Shown here in pieces: positions 1-5,642 of a DNA stretch of 5,642 bases. Under the pieces are notes generated by a model that did no database searches, was not told the origin of the DNA, and saw only the letters and a list, made by a program, of their open reading frames with translations. Made by a program: the position numbers and the translations under genes. How positions within the stretch are numbered: position 1 is the first letter of the stretch; every line of letters begins with the position of its first letter. This stretch comes from Verrucomicrobiales bacterium (GTDB lineage: Bacteria > Verrucomicrobiota > Verrucomicrobiia > Verrucomicrobiales > Akkermansiaceae): NCBI GenBank assembly GCA_003483645.1, contig DMYM01000496.1:1-5642 (forward strand), given 5' to 3'.

Positions 1-489
1 TTCAAACAGGGCTCCGGGGACGCCCTGTACCGCCGCAGCCTGTACACCTACTGGAAGCGCCAGATCCCGGCTGCCAACGTGCGTATTTGCGGAGCCAACG
101 GCCGCAACGCCTGCCGCACCCGCCGCGAACGGACCAATACACCCCTCCAAGCCCTCGTCCTTCTCAACGACCCTCAGTTTGTGGAAGCCGCCCGCGTGTT
201 TGCTGAACGCATCATGAAGGAAGACGGCGCCGACATCCACACCCGACTTTCCTCCGCTTTCCGCCTCTCCACTTCCCGTCTCCCCTCCCCGGCCGAGTTG
301 TCCATTCTTCACGCAGAGTTCAATAACCGTCTCAAGGAATTCAAGGCGAACCCCGAAGCAACCACGGCCTACCTGAATGGAGGAGGGGTACGCAAACCGG
401 ATCCAGCCTTGGATCAAGCCGAGTTAGCAGCCTTTGCCGCTCTCTGCTCCCTTATCCTGAATCTTGACGAGTCGATTTCGAAGAGCTGA
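1..489 (+). CDS. DUF1553 domain protein (PSD1 / planctomycete cytochrome c family), C-terminal part
   Basis: The reading frame is open from base 1 to the TGA at 487-489, giving the last 162 residues of a protein that starts outside the window. It carries the DUF1553 signature: a YRRSLYTYWKR stretch at residues 10-20, followed by RRERTNTPLQALVLLNDPQF at 41-60, and it ends with the family's usual ILNLDE motif shortly before the stop. Full-length members are usually large exported proteins of PVC bacteria with an N-terminal planctomycete-type cytochrome c domain, then DUF1549 and DUF1553; those parts are not visible here. The biochemical role is not established. The family is common near sulfatases and glycoside hydrolases and is usually followed on the same strand by a DUF1501 gene, which is absent here. 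The C-terminus looks intact. The family call is secure; the cytochrome part is inferred. Confidence 0.93.
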   Translation, partial: FKQGSGDALYRRSLYTYWKRQIPAANVRICGANGRNACRTRRERTNTPLQALVLLNDPQFVEAARVFAERIMKEDGADIHTRLSSAFRLSTSRLPSPAELSILHAEFNNRLKEFKANPEATTAYLNGGGVRKPDPALDQAELAAFAALCSLILNLDESISKS

Positions 490-522
490 TTCCACAAGAC
501 TGCCGCAACCGGGCGGGCCGGA

Positions 523-1968
523 TCACTCTTTCCGGAACCAGGCTTCCTTCGGGATGACCTGGGCAGACAAATCCGGCCCTTCCCAGGAAACCTCCAGCTT
601 CTCCGCACCCCCCTGTTCAAAGAAGGTCACCTCCACGGGATGGAGTCCCGGCTTCAGCCGAATCATGCCCCCGCTCTTCAGGACCCCGTGGAGACCATCA
701 TTATTAACCAGCTCCTGTTCCCCTACCCTGAGCCGACTGCCGTCATCAGAGGTGGTATAAAGGGTATAGAGCCCCTCCCTCGGGACCTTGAGGAAGCCAC
801 GAAAGCGCAGTCCGTAATTCTCATTATTCTCCGTCTTGTACGCTCCCTCGGTAGGCGCTTCCACCTGGCCACTCGCAACAACCTCCAACTTGTCGAAATC
901 CGGAAGACTATCCCACTTCCCATCGAACCCCTCGAACTGCAAACCATTCTTCATTCCCTCCTCTGCCACTGGTTCCAGCAATTCCAATTCGCCCAGTTCA
1001 ACCTCAGTCTCCATCTTCTCCCCTTCCCGCTCGAATTGAATCTTCAGGCCCTCGCCCGGTTTCCGGTCGACAAGGGCCAGATGAAAGTCGAATCCGTGAC
1101 GAATGTCTCTCCCGTCCAGTTGGACAATCACATCTCCCGACCCGATCCCGGCTCCGGCTGCCGGCGAATCCTTCCTCACTTCCTTCACCCTCCCTGAGAG
1201 GGCATACATGTCCACCTCCACTCCCAGTGCAAAACCGTAACGCAACTCTGCTGAGAGAAGGGCCGGAAACATCTCACGCACACGATCTGCCGTGATGGAG
1301 AAATTGATGTTCTCGCCGTCGAGTTTCTTGGAGGTGACCACTCCGATCTGCTCCCCCAGCGCATTAATGAGCGGACCACCCGAATTGCCTCCGCTCACTG
1401 CGGCACTCGTCTGAACCATCCGGGGCAGGAAGACTCCGCCCACTGCGGTCGAGCGGTGGAGCCCACTTACGATTCCCATCGAAACCGAGTGAGTGAGTCC
1501 ACCCGGATTCCCGATGATGAGCACCGGTTCCCCCAGCATGAGATCATCGCTCCTCCCGATTGGAATCGGTCTGAGGGGTTCGCCAGCTTCCACCTTGATC
1601 AGGGCCAGGTCCTCGGAACTCATCCTGGCGATGATCCGGAAGGGCAACTGCGGGCGTCCCGGCAACAGGACCTGCCCCTGGTGCATGCGCTTCAGCACGT
1701 GCTCATTGGTAAGGAGGTAGCCATCCCCATGAATCACCGAGGCACTCCCGACTCCCATGGTGAAGACCCCCGGGGCCTCCTGCACCTGCAGGGTCTGAAT
1801 CGAGGCCACTGACGGCAGGGATTGTTCAACCAGTCTCACGGTAGGCGTGTAGCGTGCCAGCGGTTTCCCGGCCTCTGCAGGCGTCCGCTCCCCTGTTTTG
1901 TGGGCCCACGCTATCGACCCGAAAAGGGCCGCGCCTAGACAGAGGAGAATCGTTGGAGCACGGCTCAT
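523..1968 (-). CDS. Exported HtrA/DegP-like S1C serine protease with PDZ and C-terminal PA14 domain
   Basis: The protein has 481 residues. Residues 1-22 look like a signal peptide (Arg3, a hydrophobic run, then AWA before the likely cut), so it should act in the periplasm or outside the cell. The chymotrypsin-fold protease spans about 45-235 and has a complete triad: His90 in TNEHVL, Asp120 in SSEDLALIKV and Ser196 in SGGNSGGPL. One PDZ domain follows at about 246-327. Residues about 343-476 form a PA14-like beta domain, with GLRFRGFLKVP, YTLYTTSDDGSRL (Asp408-Asp409-Gly410) and NNDGLHG at 422-428. Classical DegP proteins have one or two PDZ domains and no PA14, so this fusion is unusual; PA14 may bind glycans. 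The ATG at 1966-1968 is the first start after an in-frame TGA at 1981-1983. No Shine-Dalgarno sequence is visible. The gene converges on the DUF1553 gene 33 bp away. It is not called degP because the architecture differs. Confidence 0.93.
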   Translation of the reverse strand: MSRAPTILLCLGAALFGSIAWAHKTGERTPAEAGKPLARYTPTVRLVEQSLPSVASIQTLQVQEAPGVFTMGVGSASVIHGDGYLLTNEHVLKRMHQGQVLLPGRPQLPFRIIARMSSEDLALIKVEAGEPLRPIPIGRSDDLMLGEPVLIIGNPGGLTHSVSMGIVSGLHRSTAVGGVFLPRMVQTSAAVSGGNSGGPLINALGEQIGVVTSKKLDGENINFSITADRVREMFPALLSAELRYGFALGVEVDMYALSGRVKEVRKDSPAAGAGIGSGDVIVQLDGRDIRHGFDFHLALVDRKPGEGLKIQFEREGEKMETEVELGELELLEPVAEEGMKNGLQFEGFDGKWDSLPDFDKLEVVASGQVEAPTEGAYKTENNENYGLRFRGFLKVPREGLYTLYTTSDDGSRLRVGEQELVNNDGLHGVLKSGGMIRLKPGLHPVEVTFFEQGGAEKLEVSWEGPDLSAQVIPKEAWFRKE

Positions 1969-2054
1969 GCGGTAGAGAAATCAAATTCAATCAGGACGGG
2001 TCCAGCAATAGCGAGATTTTTACCGTCCCCCAACAACCAATCTCCTCCACCCTC

Positions 2055-2082
2055 TTGACACTACAGGCCGAAGAGGAACAAT
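2055..2082 (+). promoter_or_regulatory. Predicted sigma70-type promoter for the 2122-2883 gene
   Basis: A perfect -35 hexamer TTGACA (2055-2060) is followed by a 16-bp spacer and AACAAT (2077-2082), which matches the TATAAT consensus at four of six positions. Transcription would start near 2089-2090 and give a leader of about 32 nt before the ATG at 2122. It lies in the 153-bp divergent gap (1969-2121) between the protease gene and the unknown gene. No comparably good promoter was seen for the protease on the other strand. This is a prediction from sequence only. Confidence 0.5.
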
Positions 2083-2121
2083 AAGCCCATCAACGAGATC
2101 CCAAAACACCTCTATGTCATC

Positions 2122-2883
2122 ATGTGGCCGAATTACGCCCTGGTGGCCTCAAACCTCCCCCCCGAGGAATTCGGCAGACACTATACCGTCGGCAGCTCAC
2201 GCTACTACCACGGCCAGGTCATTTTTGCACAGATCCAGGACGATTACCGTCATGACTACTTCCAGATTGACGAACTGCTGAAGGATGTTGTCCCCAACCA
2301 GGCCGGACGTCCCAAGCGCACGAAATTCATTTCCTGTTACCGGGTGCTTGAGCACATGGACCCCTCGGCCTTCATGGACCTCTATATTACCTCCGTCTCG
2401 GGTCAGGTCCTCCGACTCCAACAGGCTCCCTATGAGCGCACCCACGAACCGGGCTTCATCCGCACCTATCAGGAAATCTGCCCCTTCAGCGCCATTGTGC
2501 TGAGCCACATGGCACCGCCCGACTTTGGAGAATACATAACCGATCTCTCCCTGCCCAAGAGCGCCCCGCAGGTCATGTTCACGCAAATCGACTTTGTGAT
2601 CGAAGACTTCCTCAATCAGATTGAGGCCAATCCCTTTCACACCTCTCCCATTCCCAACGTCCATCCCCACAAACTCAAGGAGCAGATCCTTGAAATACAG
2701 GGCAAGCCTGAGAAGTCCACCAAGGCCATCAGCCTCGACTCCGTGCTGGGCAAGATATCCTTCTTCCAGCTCCGCACCGGGTTCTGGATTGCCGCTCAGG
2801 ACCGCGAGATCTTCTACCCCATTCCGGACCGCTCCGCCCTGGAGAACGATCACCCTGAATTCTACCGGTCTCTCCTGGGATAG
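2122..2883 (+). CDS. Uncharacterised 253-residue soluble protein
   Basis: I do not recognise this family. The protein shows no signal peptide and no membrane segment, so it is probably cytoplasmic. It is rich in aromatic residues and proline, with two cysteines (72 and 120). Distinctive parts are a Tyr/His-rich N-terminus (HYTVGSSRYYHG at 20-31, DDYRHDYFQIDELL at 40-53), a central YRVLEHMD (73-80) with a following beta-like LYITSVSGQVLRL (87-99), and a C-terminal SFFQLRTGFWIAAQDREIFY (213-232). It is taken as the true gene because its third codon positions are strongly G/C-biased and a plausible promoter lies upstream. The ATG at 2122 is the first start codon after an in-frame TGA at 2056-2058; no Shine-Dalgarno sequence precedes it. 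It is divergent from the protease and converges on the phosphofructokinase gene 18 bp downstream. No function is proposed. Confidence 0.82.
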   Translation: MWPNYALVASNLPPEEFGRHYTVGSSRYYHGQVIFAQIQDDYRHDYFQIDELLKDVVPNQAGRPKRTKFISCYRVLEHMDPSAFMDLYITSVSGQVLRLQQAPYERTHEPGFIRTYQEICPFSAIVLSHMAPPDFGEYITDLSLPKSAPQVMFTQIDFVIEDFLNQIEANPFHTSPIPNVHPHKLKEQILEIQGKPEKSTKAISLDSVLGKISFFQLRTGFWIAAQDREIFYPIPDRSALENDHPEFYRSLLG

Positions 2884-2901
2884 CCCTCGCCATCAAGGCG
2901 C

Positions 2902-4122
2902 CTAGTGACCCTCCGCCCCGGTGCCTTTTGGCTGGCCAATTTCAGCGAGCATCGCCCCGAACCAGGGAAGATCGATGTCAAAGGGCTTGCCCCCCTTGAT
3001 CCGGGGAAACTCGATGCAGGACATTTCACCTCCCTTGTCTTCGTCCAGGCCCGCCACCCCGCTCTGGCCATTGAGGGCGTATTCCGCGCCCGCGAAGGCG
3101 CTCTTCCTGATCAATTCCAGATCACGTGCGTTGGGAGCGGCGGAACGGCCGAAGTAGCCGCTTTTCTGCACCAGGACCTTGTCCGCCTCCAGTTTCTCCT
3201 TGAGCTTGGTCGCAAACCACTTGCCGGGATTGAGTTCGTCAAGACGCGCGTGGCCGAAGGCATCGCGGCGAACCTCCTCTCCCCCGGCCTCCTTCTCGCG
3301 AATGATGGCATCCATCCCCGCGCCTTCACTCAGGAAGAGGTTCACGCAGTCATGATCGGCCATCACCTTGTTGAGACGTTCCACCTCTGCGCCGAGGTCG
3401 ATATCCATCTCAGGCACCCACACTGCGTGGACATCCCAGCACTCTCGGGCGAGACGCATACCGGGCAGAAACTCCCAATCATCCAGCCGTTTTCGATAGG
3501 CCTCGGCAGTTGCACCAGTGAGCCAGCCACAGTGACGGCCCATCACCTCGTGAATGATGAGATGCCTCGTGCTGGTCGTGTTTTCGTTGGCGATGTTTTC
3601 AAAGAAGATCGCGCCCTGTTCAGCTGCCGTCCAGGCCCCCAGGGTCTGCACGATCGGAAAGACATCGTTGTCTACCGTCTTGGGCAATCCCACCACGGTC
3701 AGCTCGTAGCCGTTATCGTGCAGATATCCGGCCAGATCAGCGGCAGTGGCATTGGTATCGTCACCGCCAATGGTATGAAGGATGTCAATGCCATCCTTCT
3801 GAAGTTGCTCCGCCGCCACCTTGAGTGGCTTCTCGCCCGGTTGCACCAGACCGCGCTTCTCGCAGTCCTCCACGTTGGTAAGTTTTACCCGGCTGTTCCC
3901 GATCGGACTGCCCCCAAACCGGTAAAGGATCTCATGTTTCTCCTTCACTTCCGCGGGAAACGGCATGCGCCGACCCAGGAGGAGCCCCTGATAGCCGTTG
4001 AGGTAGCCGCTTAGTTCTGCCTCGGGTGCCAGTTCATTATATTTTTCGATGAGTCCGCCAATTGACGAAGAAAGGCAGGGCGCAAGACCGCCGGCAGTGA
4101 GAAATGCAATCTTCTTGGGCAT
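2902..4122 (-). CDS. pfp: Pyrophosphate-dependent 6-phosphofructokinase (PPi--fructose-6-phosphate 1-phosphotransferase)
   Basis: This cytoplasmic enzyme reversibly phosphorylates fructose 6-phosphate to fructose 1,6-bisphosphate using pyrophosphate, serving both glycolysis and gluconeogenesis. With the chosen start it has 406 residues. Visible motifs are FLTAGGLAPCLSS near the N-terminus, GGDDT at 119-123, PKTVDND at 147-153 (catalytic Asp151, with Asp153), MGRHCGW at 194-200 and FPRIKGGKPFDID near the C-terminus. Asp122 and Lys148 replace the two glycines (104 and 124 in E. coli PfkA) of ATP-dependent enzymes, which is the accepted mark of PPi use. The frame stays open to a GTG at 4186-4188, which would add 22 residues, but relatives begin at about MxKKIAFLTAGG, so the ATG at 4120-4122 is preferred. 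Neither start has a Shine-Dalgarno sequence. It lies 182 bp downstream of the heme-protein gene on the same strand, probably as its own unit. Confidence 0.95.
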   Translation of the reverse strand: MPKKIAFLTAGGLAPCLSSSIGGLIEKYNELAPEAELSGYLNGYQGLLLGRRMPFPAEVKEKHEILYRFGGSPIGNSRVKLTNVEDCEKRGLVQPGEKPLKVAAEQLQKDGIDILHTIGGDDTNATAADLAGYLHDNGYELTVVGLPKTVDNDVFPIVQTLGAWTAAEQGAIFFENIANENTTSTRHLIIHEVMGRHCGWLTGATAEAYRKRLDDWEFLPGMRLARECWDVHAVWVPEMDIDLGAEVERLNKVMADHDCVNLFLSEGAGMDAIIREKEAGGEEVRRDAFGHARLDELNPGKWFATKLKEKLEADKVLVQKSGYFGRSAAPNARDLELIRKSAFAGAEYALNGQSGVAGLDEDKGGEMSCIEFPRIKGGKPFDIDLPWFGAMLAEIGQPKGTGAEGH

Positions 4123-4133
4123 GAGAAAGGCGC

Positions 4134-4163
4134 AATCTGGCGTCCCTTCCGCCAACCTGTCAA
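4134..4163 (-). promoter_or_regulatory. Possible promoter for the phosphofructokinase gene
   Basis: On the minus strand a perfect TTGACA (bases 4163 to 4158) is followed by an 18-bp spacer and CAGATT (4139 to 4134), which matches TATAAT at only three of six positions. Transcription from it would begin about 5 nt before the ATG at 4122, giving an almost leaderless mRNA. It falls inside the coding sequence if the longer GTG start at 4188 were used. The -10 element is poor, so this is tentative. Confidence 0.2.
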
Positions 4164-4304
4164 CCGTGGGGTGCTTTTCAGATATCACGCACAGTTCCCG
4201 GGGGCACTTCCCTCACGTGGAAGGGACCCTGCAGAGAGCCTTCGAATGCCAACTGGTCGGGTTCAGGTCCTCGGAATGACGCCCGAAAATGCCCCGTGCC
4301 CCTC

Positions 4305-5642
4305 TCACCCCTTCTGGGAGGCCAGGAAGGCCACCAACGAGGCGAACTCCTCAATACTCAGCGCATCGGCCAGACCGGCCGGCATCATCGATATTTCGAG
4401 TTCCTTGCGCTCCTTGATATTGTCCACTTTGACCCGCGACGCCTTGCCCGCAATATCCCGGATCTCGATGGCCTCCGCACTTTGTGCCGTCACGAAACCC
4501 ACGTAGGCCTTCTTGTCCCTGGTGGTGACCTGCACGGTCGCAAAACCCTGCGAAATGGAAGCATTTGGCTTGAGGATCGATTCCGCGATCTGTTCCGGCG
4601 AAAGAACCGCCCCGACCTGTCCCATGAAGGGCCCCTTCAAGGGTTGTCCTTTCTCGGTGGTATGGCAGACGATACATCCCTGCCGGGAAAAAACCTCTCT
4701 TCCCTTTGCTTCATCACCCTTGGCCTTCTTGAGGATCAGCAACACATCCTCGATAGACATTTTCCCGATCTGCCCTTTCTTCGCCGCGATACTGGCCAGA
4801 TCAACGGTGGGATCCGCAGGTTTGATGGGAATCTTGGCAGCCACCGTGTCATTGATTCCCTTGAACCCGACCCGGTGACGTGAAACCGCACGCACAAGGG
4901 CACTCCGAAGGGCCAGATCACCACTCTGGAAGGCCTCGTGCACGAACAGCCTGATCTTCTCTGACTCTTCCCAGGTTCCGTACTTGTAGTAGGGACCATG
5001 AGTATCGGGACGAGTTCCCCACCACCACGAACCGTCGTAGGGAAGCTCCTTGTGGTAGAGACGGAGGAGGGCCGTCAGGATCCCGAGCCGTGCTCCATTG
5101 GTGCGGGACGAACTATACCGATCCATCAATCCCCGCACCCCCTTGGGATCGTGCATGAGCCGCAGGGCCCAGAGAGCCCCCTTGCTTTGCTCCGTGTTCA
5201 CGGCTGACAGACAGGCTTCCGTTGCCTTCAGATCAACCAGGGCTTTCACCGCCACGTGAGGCAGAAGGATTTGAGGATTCGGTGCTGCATGATCTCCCTC
5301 CTTGCTCATCCTGCCTGCACCACTTGCAGGCCTGGAGTCATTGACAATGAACTGGACCGTGCCGCGCTGGGAAGTGGAAGCCAGTCCGCCGGTCGCCTGG
5401 AAGCGAACCGCACCCTTCGGCACATCGTAGATGATCAGGGACTCCGCATGGGTTCCCAGTCCGGCAGGAGCACTCTTCCCGTCATGGGTCTTGAGGGCAC
5501 TTCCGGCCGCGCTCACGCCAAATCCGATCCGGCCCCATCCACTCTTGGCGGACTTCCACTTGAGGGACTTGAGCTGCACCTTCCTGCCGGCAGCGTTAAC
5601 AAAGACGGGATCGAACCAGGCGGCGTGATCCGTGCTGGTCCC
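4305..5642 (-). CDS. PVC-type CxxCH heme-binding protein with NPCBM-like domain, C-terminal part
   Basis: The frame is open from the right edge to the TGA at 4305-4307, giving 445 residues; the N-terminus lies outside, and the GTG at 5577-5579 is internal. Residues about 1-102 resemble an NPCBM carbohydrate-binding module: DHAAWFDP near the edge, SGWGRIGFG, then GLGTHAESLIIYDVP and a GTVQFIVND strand. A helical, HEAT-like region follows at about 120-290 and contains YDGSWWWGTRPDTHGPYYKY, a stretch familiar from PVC dehydrogenase-like proteins. Residues about 308-445 match the planctomycete/verrucomicrobial heme-binding domain (TIGR02603 type): heme-attachment CIVCH at 323-327 (bases 4676 to 4662), then SILKPNASISQGF, and SMMPAGL with candidate axial Met419 or Met420. 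It should be an exported c-type cytochrome, probably an electron-transfer partner in sugar or polysaccharide oxidation. A dehydrogenase-like beta-propeller may precede it outside the window. Confidence 0.92.
   Translation of the reverse strand, partial: GTSTDHAAWFDPVFVNAAGRKVQLKSLKWKSAKSGWGRIGFGVSAAGSALKTHDGKSAPAGLGTHAESLIIYDVPKGAVRFQATGGLASTSQRGTVQFIVNDSRPASGAGRMSKEGDHAAPNPQILLPHVAVKALVDLKATEACLSAVNTEQSKGALWALRLMHDPKGVRGLMDRYSSSRTNGARLGILTALLRLYHKELPYDGSWWWGTRPDTHGPYYKYGTWEESEKIRLFVHEAFQSGDLALRSALVRAVSRHRVGFKGINDTVAAKIPIKPADPTVDLASIAAKKGQIGKMSIEDVLLILKKAKGDEAKGREVFSRQGCIVCHTTEKGQPLKGPFMGQVGAVLSPEQIAESILKPNASISQGFATVQVTTRDKKAYVGFVTAQSAEAIEIRDIAGKASRVKVDNIKERKELEISMMPAGLADALSIEEFASLVAFLASQKG

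Noticed and set aside
509..534. GC-rich CCGG repeats that could pair as a bidirectional terminator between the convergent DUF1553 and protease genes
   Set aside because: The stems are only 4 bp and no T-run follows on either strand, so an intrinsic terminator cannot be supported.
640..1197. 185-codon open frame on the plus strand inside the protease gene
   Set aside because: The minus strand encodes the clear PDZ and PA14 regions here; the plus-strand product shows no domain-like pattern.
2197..2853. 218-codon open frame on the minus strand opposite the unknown 253-residue gene
   Set aside because: Its codons are in register with the plus-strand codons, so it is kept open by that gene's G/C-rich third positions. 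The plus strand has the expected codon bias and a better promoter.
2888..2900. Small hairpin (CGCC, 5-nt loop, GGCG) between the unknown gene and the phosphofructokinase stop
   Set aside because: The stem is only 4 bp and no T-run follows; it is too weak to call a terminator.
2905..4014. 369-codon open frame on the plus strand opposite the phosphofructokinase gene
   Set aside because: The minus strand carries every conserved phosphofructokinase motif. The plus-strand product resembles no family and is explained as a shadow of a GC-rich gene.
4229..4270. Stretches TTCGAATGCC and GGGTTCAGGTCC that recall a tRNA T-arm
   Set aside because: There is no matching T-loop pattern, anticodon arm or acceptor stem, so this is neither a tRNA nor a supported tRNA-derived attachment site.
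1..5642. The window as a mobile element or defence island
   Set aside because: No transposase, integrase, nuclease, toxin-antitoxin pair or terminal repeats were seen, and all recognisable genes are ordinary PVC chromosomal families.

Overview
The window looks like chromosomal DNA from a member of the PVC superphylum, most likely Verrucomicrobiota. It is moderately GC-rich. Two families that are strongly expanded in Planctomycetota and Verrucomicrobiota sit at its two ends: the tail of a DUF1553 (PSD1-type, planctomycete cytochrome c associated) protein on the left, and a PVC-type CxxCH heme-binding protein with an NPCBM-like domain on the right. No RNA gene, insertion sequence, CRISPR array, attachment site or origin was recognised.

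Layout. Bases 1-489 (+) hold the last 162 codons of the DUF1553 protein. It converges, across a 33-bp gap, on 523-1968 (-), which encodes an exported HtrA/DegP-type serine protease. This protease has an intact His90/Asp120/Ser196 triad, one PDZ domain and an unusual C-terminal PA14 domain. A 153-bp divergent intergenic region separates the protease from 2122-2883 (+), a 253-residue soluble protein that I do not recognise. That region carries a good sigma70-like promoter (TTGACA, 16-bp spacer, AACAAT) pointing at the unknown gene. The unknown gene ends 18 bp from the stop of 2902-4122 (-), a pyrophosphate-dependent phosphofructokinase. Upstream of it on the same strand, after a 182-bp gap, is 4305 to beyond 5642 (-), the heme-binding protein, whose N-terminus lies outside the window.

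How the genes relate. The DUF1553 protein, the PA14-bearing protease and the NPCBM/heme protein all look exported and carry or accompany domains tied to polysaccharide-degrading, cell-envelope functions in PVC bacteria. The phosphofructokinase is a central-metabolism enzyme. The strand changes (+, -, +, -, -) argue against one operon, so this is better read as a set of neighbouring single-gene units than as one dedicated system. The most unusual points are the protease-PDZ-PA14 fusion, the unknown 253-residue protein with its own promoter, and the lack of Shine-Dalgarno-like sequence before all three start codons that can be seen.
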